Part shown: positions 8,249-16,936 of the stretch, piece after piece
Layout: every line of letters starts with the position of its first letter
How positions within the stretch are numbered: position 1 is the first letter of the stretch
Assembly: GCA_963741305.1 (NCBI GenBank)
Contig: CAVUHL010000003.1
Coordinates: forward strand, 372,001 to 436,000
Source: DATMER01 sp963741305
GTDB taxonomy: Bacteria > Acidobacteriota > Thermoanaerobaculia > Multivoradales > UBA5704
Length of the DNA stretch: 64,000 nt
Reading direction: 5' to 3'
Notes under the pieces: model-generated
Told to the model about the DNA's origin: nothing
What the model saw: only the letters and a program-made list of their open reading frames with translations
Databases searched by the model: none
Made by a program: the position numbers and the translations under genes

Positions 8249-9934
8249 ATGGTGGAGCCAGATTTCGTGGGCCGGGTTTCGGATCCCGGTATCGCGGGCA
8301 TGCCCGGCCTGCCGGACTGGGCGAACCGCCACACGGACAACGCCCTGGTCGGTTGGATGGTGGTCGTTGCGCTCACGCTGGTGGGCTTCCTCCTCCTCGC
8401 CTTCGGCGGCGGTCCGGCGTGGCCGCGCTTTCTATTCCTGGCGATCGGCCTGGCCGCGACCGCGGCCTACGGCGCCTGGGTCTATCCCTTCTTCCGCAAC
8501 CTGGAGCGCAAGCTGCCCCAGAACGAGGAGCGCTGGAGCCAGCTCGAGGGCAAGCTGGTCTCGTCGTTCGAGCAGCTCGGGGCCGGCGACCTCGTGCGCG
8601 CCAGTGAGCACACCTCCAAGCTGCCGCCTCGCCTCGCCCGGGTATCGGCCGCGGCGAGCAGCTCGCTGAGCTCTCTGGCCCAGCAGATCCAGGACAGCTC
8701 GATCGAGGTGGCCTCGGCCGCCGATGCCGTGAACCAGGTGGCGTCCGACCTCGCCTCGGGCTCGTCGCAGCAGGCGGCGTCGGTGGTGGAGATCACTGCC
8801 GCCATGGAGGAGCTGGCCCGCACCGCTTCGCAGATCGCCGAGAGCGCCACCCGCCAGGCCGAGCTGGCTTCGCGGGCCGAGACCAGCGGCGAGGCCGGCT
8901 CGGAGGCCGTGTTCGAGGCGGTCGACGGCGTCGAGGAGGTGCAGAAGCGCATCAGCGCCATCGCCAACCGCGCCGACACGCTGGGCACCCGTTCCAAGGA
9001 GATCTACCGGGTGCTGGAGCTGATCAACGAGATCGCCCAGGAGACTCACATCCTGTCTCTCAACGCCGCGATCGAAGCGGTCGCCGCGGGCGTCGAGGGA
9101 CGGCGGTTCTCCGTGGTCGCCGAGGAGGTCCGGCACCTCGCACAGAGGTCGCAGGAGTCGGTCGGGTCGGTGCGCAACCTGCTCGACGAGTTCTCGGGCT
9201 CGATCCGCGCCACGATCGTGGCCACCGAGGAGGGGAGCAAGGAGGCCGCCCGGGTGCTGGAGCGCTCGCGCGCCGCGGCTTCCGCCATCGACGAGCTGCG
9301 CCAGGCTTCCGGCGACACTTCCCGCGTCGCCCGCCAGATCTCCATGGCCACGCAGCAGCAGAACGCCGCTTCGGACGAGGTGGTCATGACCCTGCGCGAG
9401 GTGAGCCTCGTCGTCCAGCGCATGACCGGCGGCCTCAAGAACCTGTCTGGCACGGCCGACCGCCTGAACTCGCTGGGCCTCACCATCCAGCTTCTGGCGC
9501 AGTCGTTCCACCTCGACTCGCCGCGTTCGCTCAAGCACATGGTGGAGGAGTGGGGCAAGGAGCTGGAGCGCGTCTCCACGTCGACGGAGCTGGAGGAGAC
9601 CCTGGACCGGCTGGTGCAGCAGACGCCATTCATCGAGCTCGGCTACTTCGCGGACACCACCGGCTACCTGGTGGCGCTCTGCTACAACCGCGCCATCGTG
9701 GGCGGCCGGCAGCATCTCCTCACGCTGGTGTCGGCGCGGGAGATCGACATGACCCAGCGTCCCTGGTACCGCACGGTGTCGAGGGAGCGCCGGGCCGCGC
9801 TCACGCAGCCTTACGAGTCGCTGCAGCACACGGGGCACGTGTTCACCGTGGCCGCGCCGGTGTACGGCCGCGACCGCACGTTCAAAGGGGTGGTTGGGGT
9901 GGACATCAACGTGACCGGGTGGACGCGCATATGA
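8249..9934 (+). CDS. Methyl-accepting chemotaxis protein with C-terminal Cache-like domain
   Basis: 561 residues. Two close membrane segments (about 34-52 and 59-79) form a hairpin with almost no periplasmic loop, so both ends should be cytoplasmic. The long MCP coiled coil follows. Its signalling tip reads QETHILSLNAAIEA...FSVVAEEVRHLAQRS. After the coiled coil, about 120 residues (430-561) look like a Cache/PDC sensor (RPWYRTV...FTVAAPVYG...GVVGVDINV). This sensor position, cytoplasmic and after the signalling domain, is unusual. First gene of the chemosensory operon. A near-copy is encoded at 10711-12333. Confidence 0.9.
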   Translation: MVEPDFVGRVSDPGIAGMPGLPDWANRHTDNALVGWMVVVALTLVGFLLLAFGGGPAWPRFLFLAIGLAATAAYGAWVYPFFRNLERKLPQNEERWSQLEGKLVSSFEQLGAGDLVRASEHTSKLPPRLARVSAAASSSLSSLAQQIQDSSIEVASAADAVNQVASDLASGSSQQAASVVEITAAMEELARTASQIAESATRQAELASRAETSGEAGSEAVFEAVDGVEEVQKRISAIANRADTLGTRSKEIYRVLELINEIAQETHILSLNAAIEAVAAGVEGRRFSVVAEEVRHLAQRSQESVGSVRNLLDEFSGSIRATIVATEEGSKEAARVLERSRAAASAIDELRQASGDTSRVARQISMATQQQNAASDEVVMTLREVSLVVQRMTGGLKNLSGTADRLNSLGLTIQLLAQSFHLDSPRSLKHMVEEWGKELERVSTSTELEETLDRLVQQTPFIELGYFADTTGYLVALCYNRAIVGGRQHLLTLVSAREIDMTQRPWYRTVSRERRAALTQPYESLQHTGHVFTVAAPVYGRDRTFKGVVGVDINVTGWTRI

Positions 9935-10401
9935 TCGCATCCGAGTCTTCCCAGAAGAGCGCGAAGGGCTCCAACCGGCTCGGCGGGCTCTCCACCGGCA
10001 GCCATCTGCTGGTGCAGGCCGGCGAGTACGTGTGCGCGCTGCCGCTGGCCTCGGTGCGCCGGGTCGTGCGCTCGCTGACCGTGCACCCTCTGCCGGGCTC
10101 GGCGCCGGAGCTGGAGGGGCTGGCGGAGTTCGGGGGTGAGCCGCTGCCGGTGCTCAACCTGGCGCGCATGGTCAACGCCGCGCCGGGGGCCAACCCGTCC
10201 TACCCGGTGACCGTCGTGGTCTGGGCCGGGCCGGCTGATGCGCGGGAGATCATGGGTCTGGCGGTCGATGCGGCGCTGGAGGTCGCGGACGTGCCGCCCT
10301 CGTCCGTGGTGGCGGGCGGCGGTGGTTTCCTGATCGGCGATGCGCCGGTCGCGGGGCGGGTGGTGCGGGTGCTGAACCTCGAAGCCTTGGGGCGCGAATG
10401 A
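9931..10401 (+). CDS. cheW: CheW-type coupling protein
   Basis: 156 residues. The CheW fold is visible: YVCALPLASVRRVVRSL, then VHPLPGSAPELEGLAEFGGEPLPVLNL, then a VLNLEAL C-terminus. It links the MCPs to the CheA kinase in the receptor array. Its ATG overlaps the stop of the first MCP by 4 nt. The frame is open further upstream, but that is a shadow of the MCP gene. Confidence 0.85.
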   Translation: MIASESSQKSAKGSNRLGGLSTGSHLLVQAGEYVCALPLASVRRVVRSLTVHPLPGSAPELEGLAEFGGEPLPVLNLARMVNAAPGANPSYPVTVVVWAGPADAREIMGLAVDAALEVADVPPSSVVAGGGGFLIGDAPVAGRVVRVLNLEALGRE

Positions 10402-10724
10402 GTAGCGGCTATTTGCTGCTGCGCCGTGGCGGAGTCCTCTGGGGGATCGACAACACGGTGGTGACGGGGCTGACCCGGCGGGGTGAATCTTTCCGGATCG
10501 ACCTGGGCAGCGAGGCCTCCCTCTCGGCCGACGAGGTCCTGTGCGTGGTGGACGGGCTGCGCGTGCTGCCGGCCGCGGGGTTGCGCCGGTTCTGGCCGGG
10601 GGGCGGACCCGGTGTGACCGGCCTTGCGGTGCACGGCGAGCAACCGCTCGTAGTCGTAGATCCCCAGCGGCTGCCCGAGCTGCTCTGGCTTGTTGAAGGA
10701 GAAGGCATAGATGGCCAACGGTGA
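10398..10724 (+). CDS. Short CheW-like protein
   Basis: 108 residues, overlapping the cheW stop by 4 nt and the next MCP start by 14 nt. It has beta-rich CheW-like pieces (GVLWGIDNTVVTGL, and LAVHGEQPLVVVDPQRL near the end) but is shorter than a normal CheW of about 150. By position it matches the second CheW (WspD-like) of Wsp operons. Assignment rests on context plus weak sequence likeness. Confidence 0.55.
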   Translation: MSSGYLLLRRGGVLWGIDNTVVTGLTRRGESFRIDLGSEASLSADEVLCVVDGLRVLPAAGLRRFWPGGGPGVTGLAVHGEQPLVVVDPQRLPELLWLVEGEGIDGQR

Positions 10725-12333
10725 CGCGAAGAACCAGGCCCGCATGGGCCTCTATATCGTCTGCGGCGTGACGCTCGCGGGCCTCGTCCTGCTCATGGCC
10801 GCCGAGGCCGGGGGCGGCCGCAACTGGCCGTTCAACCTCTTCCTTCTCTTCGCGGGCGGGTTCCTCTGGCTCTACACCGGGGTGATCTATCGCTCGCAGC
10901 AGAACCTCTGGAGCCGGGTGGAGGGCTCCGACCGCGGCCAGACCGAGGTGGAGGGCACGCTGGTCCACGCGCTCGACCGGCTGCGTGCCGGCGACCTGGT
11001 CAACTGCGCCGAGCACGCGAAGCGCCTGCCCGGCAAGGTTGCGGTCACCTTCGGCAATGCCGCGAACGCGCTCGACGTGCTGGCGCAGCAGATCCAGCGC
11101 AGCTCGATCGAGGTGGCCTCGTCCGCGAACTCGGTCAACGAGATCGCCTCGGAGCTCGCATCCGGCTCGTCCGAGCAGGCGGCGTCGGTAGTCGAGATCA
11201 CCGCCGCCATGGAGGAGCTGGCCCGCACCGCCTCGATGATCGCCGAGAATGCCACCGCCCAGGCGGAGCTGGCGCAGCGCGCCGAGGAGAGCGGCAACTC
11301 GGGAAAGATCGCCGTCGAAGACGCGGTGCAGGGCGTCGAGGAGGTGCGCAAGCGCATCGCCGGCATCGCCAGCCGCGCCGAGATCCTGGGCACCCGCTCC
11401 AAGGAGATCTACCGGGTGCTCGACCTGATCACCGAAATCGCCCAGGAGACCCACATCCTGTCCCTCAACGCCGCCATCGAGGCCGCCGCGGCCGGCGACC
11501 ACTGGCGCCGCTTCTCCGTGGTCGCCGAGGAGGTCCGCCGCCTGGCGCAGCGCTCCCAGGAGTCGGTGGACTCGGTGCGCAACCTGCTCGACGAGTTCGC
11601 GAGCTCGATCCGTGCAACCGTCGTGGCCACCGAGGAGGGCACCAAGGAGGCGACGCGCGTGCTGGAGCGCGCCCGCGCCGCGGCCAATGCCATCGAGGCG
11701 CTACGCGAAGCCTCTGGGGACAGCGCCCGTGTGGCGCGAGAGATCTCGCTCGCCACCCAGCAGCAGAACGCCGCTTCCGACGAGGTCGTGTTGACCCTGA
11801 AGGAAGTGAGCCACGTGGTGCAGCGCATGGCCGACGGCCTCAAATCGTTCTCCGACACGGCCGACCGCCTGAACCGCCTGGGCCTGATCATCCAGATGCT
11901 GGCGCAGTCGTTCCACCTGGAGTCGCCGCACTCGCTCAAGCACACCGCCGAGACCTGGGCACGCGAGGTCAAGCGCCGCCTCGGCAACTGGGAGTCGATC
12001 GACCGGCTGCTGCAGGAGCTGATCCTGCGCCAGCCCTACGTGGAGTGCCTGTACTTCTACGACGGCAAGGGTGGGCAGGTGGCCCTGACCGTCAACCGCC
12101 ACATCGTGGGTGACCGCGAGGTCCCGCCGGCGGTCAAGTCGGGCGAGGGCTTCAGCGAGCGCCCCTGGTACAAGGCCGCGACGCTGGAGGAGCACGCGAT
12201 CCTGACGCCGCTCTTCGAATCGCTGCTCACCGAGAAGCCGATCTTCACCGCCGCCGCCCCGGTCTACGACAAGGGGCAGCTCGCCGGGGTCCTGGGCCTC
12301 GACATCAACGTGGATAGCTGGACGAAGATCTAG
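10711..12333 (+). CDS. Second methyl-accepting chemotaxis protein with C-terminal Cache-like domain
   Basis: 540 residues, close paralogue of the MCP at 8249-9934. Membrane hairpin at about 13-31 and 40-60 with a minimal loop. The signalling tip reads THILSLNAAIEAAAAG and FSVVAEEVRRLAQRSQESV. The C-terminal 120 residues are again Cache-like (ERPWYKAA...FTAAAPVYD...GVLGLDINV). The two proteins are nearly identical around the tip but differ in the C-terminal sensor, so they probably read different cytoplasmic ligands into one array. Confidence 0.9.
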   Translation: MANGDAKNQARMGLYIVCGVTLAGLVLLMAAEAGGGRNWPFNLFLLFAGGFLWLYTGVIYRSQQNLWSRVEGSDRGQTEVEGTLVHALDRLRAGDLVNCAEHAKRLPGKVAVTFGNAANALDVLAQQIQRSSIEVASSANSVNEIASELASGSSEQAASVVEITAAMEELARTASMIAENATAQAELAQRAEESGNSGKIAVEDAVQGVEEVRKRIAGIASRAEILGTRSKEIYRVLDLITEIAQETHILSLNAAIEAAAAGDHWRRFSVVAEEVRRLAQRSQESVDSVRNLLDEFASSIRATVVATEEGTKEATRVLERARAAANAIEALREASGDSARVAREISLATQQQNAASDEVVLTLKEVSHVVQRMADGLKSFSDTADRLNRLGLIIQMLAQSFHLESPHSLKHTAETWAREVKRRLGNWESIDRLLQELILRQPYVECLYFYDGKGGQVALTVNRHIVGDREVPPAVKSGEGFSERPWYKAATLEEHAILTPLFESLLTEKPIFTAAAPVYDKGQLAGVLGLDINVDSWTKI

Positions 12334-12339
12334 CTCACC

Positions 12340-14451
12340 GTGAATCCCGAGTTCGCCGACCTCGTCCCTCTGTTCGTGGAGGAAGCACGCGACCGCATCG
12401 AGCGGCTCGCCACGTTCGTTCCCCAGATGGAGGGGAATGCGGAGTCGGTGGTCGAGGTCAAGCGCGAGCTGCACACGCTCAAGGGCGCCGGGCGGATGCT
12501 CCAGATCGCATCGCTGGCCGAGCTCTGCCATGCGGCCGAGGAGGTCCTCCACGCGGCTCCTCCCGGGCTGATCCCGCTGCTGACCCGGGTGGTGGACGAG
12601 CTGAGCGGCATGGTCGAGACCGTCTCCCACGGCGATGAGCCGGAGCGGGCGGCCGACCTCCTGGACGTGCTCCTGCGTTCCTCGGCGCCTCCGGTCCTTG
12701 AAGACGTAGTGGAGGCCACACCGGCCGAGATACTTCCGGCCGCGGAACCCATCTCCACTCCTCAAGCTACCGCTCCCGCCAAGCCCACATCGTTGGGCGG
12801 CGACATCCGGGTCGACACCTCCTCCCTGGACGCGGTCGCCGAGCGGGCCACGCAGGTGCGCATCATGGCCCTCGCCGGCCGTCAAGTGGTGGAGCGCATC
12901 TACGAGCTCGCCCGCCTGGCCGAGGAGGGCCTGCACGAGCCGCAGCCCACGCAGGTGCTGGCCGTGCTCTCGACCATGCTCCGGCGCGTGGCGGTCGAGC
13001 TCGAAGGCGGGCAGCGGCGGCTGATCCGCGCCTCGGAAGAGCAGCTCGAGAAGATGCTCGGCCTGCAGCTCCAGCCGTTGCGCGGCTCCCTGGTCTCCCT
13101 GGCCCGCCACGCCCGCGAGCTGGCCAGGGCGCTCGGCAGGGAAGTCGAAGTCGAGCTGGAGGGGGAGGACACCCGCCTCGACCGGCGCATCGCCCGCGAG
13201 CTGGACGAGGCCCTGATCCACCTGGTGCGCAACTCGGTGGACCATGGGATCGAGCTCCCGGCCGTGCGCGAGGCGGAAGGCAAGCCGCGCGCCGGCCGCC
13301 TCCAGATCCGCGCGTCCGCCGAGGGTCCGAAGGTCCGCCTGGTGATCACCGACGACGGCCGGGGCATCGATTTCGACGCGGTCATCAAGCGGGCGGTGAG
13401 CGTCGGCCTGGTGGATGCGGCGAGCGCCCAGAGCATGGGCAAGCAGGAGGCCTTGCGCCTGCTCTTCGCGCCCGGCTTCTCGACCCGCAAGGAGATCACC
13501 GACATCTCCGGCCGCGGCATCGGGCTGGACGTGGTCGCCAACGTGGTCAACCGGGTGGGCGGCGAGGTGTTCCTCGACTCCGAGCCCGGCCAGGGCGCGA
13601 CTTTCCGCGTCGAAGTCCCGGTCGCGCGCCGCGGCGAGGCCGTGATGCTGCTCCGGGTCGGGCAGCTCCGGCTCGCGCTGCCCTCCTCGGCCGCCCGGCG
13701 CGCCACCCGTCTCTCGCCCGAGTCCGTCATCGAGCGCGATGGGCGGACCTTTGCCGTGCTCTCCGAAAGCAATGGGAAGGACCGGCTGGTGCCGTTCGTC
13801 CCCCTGGCCCGGCTGTATGGACAGCCCGCGGAGGAGTTCCAGCTCCTGATCGAGGGCATGGCCTCGGGCCAGCCGCTCGCCCTGGCGGTCGATGACGTCG
13901 AAGCGGAGCAGGAGGTGCTGGTGCGGCCGATCACGCGCAAGGTCGCCACCGACCGGCTGCTGGAAGGGGTGGCGCTCCTCGCCTCGGGCGAGCCGGTGGG
14001 GGTGCTGTCGCCGGCAGTCCTGGCGCAGCGCGAGTACCTGCGGGCCATGCCCGCTCCCCACCAAAGGGCCGTGTTGGCACGGCGCGTCCGTGTCCTCCTG
14101 GTGGACGACTCCATGGTCACGCGCGAGATGGAGCGCCGCCTGCTGGAGGATGCCGGCTTCCACGTCTCGGCCGCGAGCGACGCGCAGGAGGCGCTGGCGC
14201 TGCTCGGCGAAGAGCCCTTCGACTGCGTGGTCACCGACATCGAGATGCCGGGCATGGACGGCTTCGAGCTGACCGCCCACCTGCGGGGGATGGAGCACTT
14301 CGCCCAGCTCCCGATCATCGTGGTCTCGACCCGCGACCGGCCGGACGACCGTCTGCGCGGTTTGAAGGTTGGAGCCGATGCCTATCTCACGAAGCAGAGC
14401 CTCGACGCAGGCGAGCTGGTCGACCTCGTGCGCCGACTGAGCGGAAGATGA
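12340..14451 (+). CDS. cheA: CheA hybrid histidine kinase with C-terminal receiver
   Basis: 703 residues, GTG start 6 nt after the MCP stop. N-terminal HPt domain with phospho-accepting His45 in KRELHTLKGAG. Then a dimerisation region, an ATPase domain (N-box HLVRNSVDHGIE; G-boxes DDGRGID and GRGIGLDVV), a CheW-like regulatory domain and a fused receiver with acceptor Asp633 (VVTDIEMPG). CheA with a terminal receiver is the WspE/FrzE architecture. It phosphorylates CheB and the REC-GGDEF protein downstream. Its end overlaps cheB by 4 nt. Confidence 0.93.
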   Translation: MNPEFADLVPLFVEEARDRIERLATFVPQMEGNAESVVEVKRELHTLKGAGRMLQIASLAELCHAAEEVLHAAPPGLIPLLTRVVDELSGMVETVSHGDEPERAADLLDVLLRSSAPPVLEDVVEATPAEILPAAEPISTPQATAPAKPTSLGGDIRVDTSSLDAVAERATQVRIMALAGRQVVERIYELARLAEEGLHEPQPTQVLAVLSTMLRRVAVELEGGQRRLIRASEEQLEKMLGLQLQPLRGSLVSLARHARELARALGREVEVELEGEDTRLDRRIARELDEALIHLVRNSVDHGIELPAVREAEGKPRAGRLQIRASAEGPKVRLVITDDGRGIDFDAVIKRAVSVGLVDAASAQSMGKQEALRLLFAPGFSTRKEITDISGRGIGLDVVANVVNRVGGEVFLDSEPGQGATFRVEVPVARRGEAVMLLRVGQLRLALPSSAARRATRLSPESVIERDGRTFAVLSESNGKDRLVPFVPLARLYGQPAEEFQLLIEGMASGQPLALAVDDVEAEQEVLVRPITRKVATDRLLEGVALLASGEPVGVLSPAVLAQREYLRAMPAPHQRAVLARRVRVLLVDDSMVTREMERRLLEDAGFHVSAASDAQEALALLGEEPFDCVVTDIEMPGMDGFELTAHLRGMEHFAQLPIIVVSTRDRPDDRLRGLKVGADAYLTKQSLDAGELVDLVRRLSGR

Positions 14452-15491
14452 TCAAAGTCCTACTCGTCGACGACTCGCCCTCGGTGCGGGCCGTGCTGCG
14501 GCGCTTCTTCGCGAAGACGCCCGATATCCAGGTGGCCGGGGAGGCCGAGGACGGCGAGCAGGCCGTCCGGGCTGTGCTGGATTTCCAGCCGCACGTCGTG
14601 GTCATGGACATCCAGATGCCGAACGTGGACGGCTACGCGGCCATCGAGCGGATCATGGGCCTGCGTCCGACTCCGATCATCGTCCTCTCCTCGCGCGCCA
14701 CCCGCAACCAGATGCAGACCGCGTTCGAGGCGATCCGCCGGGGAGCGCTCGAAGTGCTGCCCAAGCCGGAGGACACGGCGAGCTGGCAGCAGCTCGCCGA
14801 GAGCCTGCCCGAAACCGTGCGCGCCGTGGCCGAGGTCCAGGCCCGGCCCAAGCCCCGGCGCCCTCCGCGGACCACCGACGCGACCACCCCGTCGATGCCG
14901 GCGATCCCGCAGGCCCTGCGCTGGGTGGCGATCGGCGCTTCGACCGGCGGCCCCGCCGCCATCCGCGACTTCTTCGAGGAAGTGCCGGCCGATCCGCCGG
15001 TCAGCTTCCTCATCGTGCAGCACATCGCCTCCGGCTTCGAGCTGGGCTTCGCGGACTGGCTCAACAAGGAGTTCCCGCTGGACGTTCAGCTCGCCCGCGA
15101 CGGCGAGCGCCCCCGTCCCGGCGCCGTGCGGCTCGCCCCCGGCGGCTCCCACCTGCTCCTGGAGCCCGGCGGGGTGCTGCACCTGGACGCCCACACCCCG
15201 GCGCGGCGCGGTCACCGGCCGTCGGCGGACGAGCTGTTCCTGTCCTGTGCCGAGTGCTGCGCAGGCGAAGTGGCCGGCGTCATCATGACCGGCATGGGCT
15301 CTGACGGGGCGGAGGGGTTGCTCGCCCTGCGCAACGCGGGCGGCCTCACCCTGGCGCAGGACGAGGCGAGCTCGATCATCTTCGGCATGCCCCGCGTAGC
15401 CCTGGAGAAGAAGGCGGCCGACGTGGCCCTGCCGCCCCGCGACCTGGCGCGAGCCCTGGTCCGTGTCTGGGAGAAGGGGGCGAGGAGATGA
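14448..15491 (+). CDS. cheB: CheB protein-glutamate methylesterase
   Basis: 347 residues. Receiver domain with Asp54 (VVMDIQMPN), a Pro/Arg-rich linker at about 130-155, then the methylesterase domain with the catalytic triad Ser165 (GASTGGP), His192 (VQHIASG) and Asp286 (GMGSDGAEG). It removes methyl groups from the MCPs for adaptation (WspF position). Coupled at both ends by 4-nt overlaps. Confidence 0.95.
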   Translation: MIKVLLVDDSPSVRAVLRRFFAKTPDIQVAGEAEDGEQAVRAVLDFQPHVVVMDIQMPNVDGYAAIERIMGLRPTPIIVLSSRATRNQMQTAFEAIRRGALEVLPKPEDTASWQQLAESLPETVRAVAEVQARPKPRRPPRTTDATTPSMPAIPQALRWVAIGASTGGPAAIRDFFEEVPADPPVSFLIVQHIASGFELGFADWLNKEFPLDVQLARDGERPRPGAVRLAPGGSHLLLEPGGVLHLDAHTPARRGHRPSADELFLSCAECCAGEVAGVIMTGMGSDGAEGLLALRNAGGLTLAQDEASSIIFGMPRVALEKKAADVALPPRDLARALVRVWEKGARR

Positions 15492-16933
15492 GCGGACGGA
15501 TCCTGGTCGTGGACGACAGCGAGATCACCCGGGCCATCCTCGCCCGCACCCTGCGCGGCGCCGGCTTCGAAGTCCTCGAGGCCCGCGATGGCGCGGAGGG
15601 TGCCGTCAAGGCCCTGCGCGAGCGGCCCGCGGTCGTGGTCACCGACCTGGAGATGCCGACCATGGACGGCTTCCCGCTCCTGCGGCTGCTCAAGGCCGAC
15701 CCGCTGAGCTCCCACATCCCGGTCCTGATCCTGACCAGCCATGGCGAGGCGGCCTCGCGCTTCTGGAGCCTGCGCACCGGGGCCGATGCCTACCTGACCA
15801 AGGACTTCCGGCCGCAGCAGCTCGTGACCACAGTCGCCCGGCTGGTGGCCGTATCCGAAGCTGCCGTGCCCAAAACCGCCGAGCTGGCGGGCAATGGCAC
15901 CGATACCAGCACCCTCGGGCCGCTGGAAGTCCTGGCGCGGGTGGCCCGCCAGCTCGACGCGAGCCTGCTCCAGGCGACCCTGATCAACAGCCTCCTGGAG
16001 CGCGGCATGGCCGCCAGCGACTTCCACGAGGCGAGCCGCGTCGCCCTGGAAGTCCTCGGCCAGGTGGTGGACGCCCGCTGTCTTGCCGTTGCCGTCGCGG
16101 AGCCGGAGGCTGTCACGGTCGAGATCCTTCTCTTGGAGCCCATCCGCCAGCACGATGTGGACGCCCTGCGCGACCTGGTAGTCGGCAGCCTGGACGCGCC
16201 GCCCGGACATCCCATCCACATCCAGGTGGAGGGTCCCGTCGGCGACGGCCCCTCGCTGGACCTGGAGCAGTCCGTGTCGCTGCAGCTTGCCGTGCGCGAG
16301 GCGCAGGGCATCCTGATCCTGGTCCCGCGCGACCGCGAGCGCTTCAGCCGCGCCGCGAGCGGGCTCGTTCACGCCCTGGCCGGGCATCTCACCCTGGTCC
16401 TGGACAACGCCCGCCTCTCGCACCGGCTGCACGAGATGTCCACCCGCGACGGCCTGACGCGGCAGCTCAACCACCGCGCCATCTACGAGCAGCTGACCTT
16501 TGAGATGGAGCGGGCGCGGCGCTACCGCTACCCCCTGAGCGTGATCCTCTGCGACATGGACCACTTCAAGGAGGTCAACGACACCTACGGCCACCTGGCG
16601 GGGGACGCGGTTCTGCGCGAAGGCGCCGAGGTGCTGCGCGCCTCGCTGCGGGCCGGCGACCTGCTCGGCCGCTATGGCGGGGAAGAGTTCCTGGCCGTCC
16701 TGCCCCAGGTCGAGATCGAAGCGGCGTGCGCCGCGGCCGAGCGGCTGCGGATCGGCCTTGAAGGGCTGCCGGTGCCTCTCCCGACGGACCCCCAGGTGCG
16801 GATCACCGCCTCGTTCGGGGTCGCCTCCATGGATGAGCTGGGAGCGGGCGCGACCAGCGACCTCCTCGTCTCCCTGGCCGACCGCCGGCTCTACGAAGCC
16901 AAGGCGGCGGGCCGCAACTGCGTCCGGCCCTGA
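15488..16933 (+). CDS. Receiver-diguanylate cyclase (WspR-like output)
   Basis: 481 residues. Receiver with Asp53 (VVTDLEMPT), a middle region of about 170 residues that may be a degenerate GAF fold, then a GGDEF domain with the active-site motif GGEEF at 397-401. An RxxD inhibitory site (RAGD, 388-391) lies exactly five residues before it. So it should make c-di-GMP when phosphorylated by CheA and be feedback-inhibited by product. This gene makes the operon a c-di-GMP rather than a flagellar-motor pathway. Confidence 0.92.
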   Translation: MSGRILVVDDSEITRAILARTLRGAGFEVLEARDGAEGAVKALRERPAVVVTDLEMPTMDGFPLLRLLKADPLSSHIPVLILTSHGEAASRFWSLRTGADAYLTKDFRPQQLVTTVARLVAVSEAAVPKTAELAGNGTDTSTLGPLEVLARVARQLDASLLQATLINSLLERGMAASDFHEASRVALEVLGQVVDARCLAVAVAEPEAVTVEILLLEPIRQHDVDALRDLVVGSLDAPPGHPIHIQVEGPVGDGPSLDLEQSVSLQLAVREAQGILILVPRDRERFSRAASGLVHALAGHLTLVLDNARLSHRLHEMSTRDGLTRQLNHRAIYEQLTFEMERARRYRYPLSVILCDMDHFKEVNDTYGHLAGDAVLREGAEVLRASLRAGDLLGRYGGEEFLAVLPQVEIEAACAAAERLRIGLEGLPVPLPTDPQVRITASFGVASMDELGAGATSDLLVSLADRRLYEAKAAGRNCVRP

Positions 16934-16936
16934 TCC

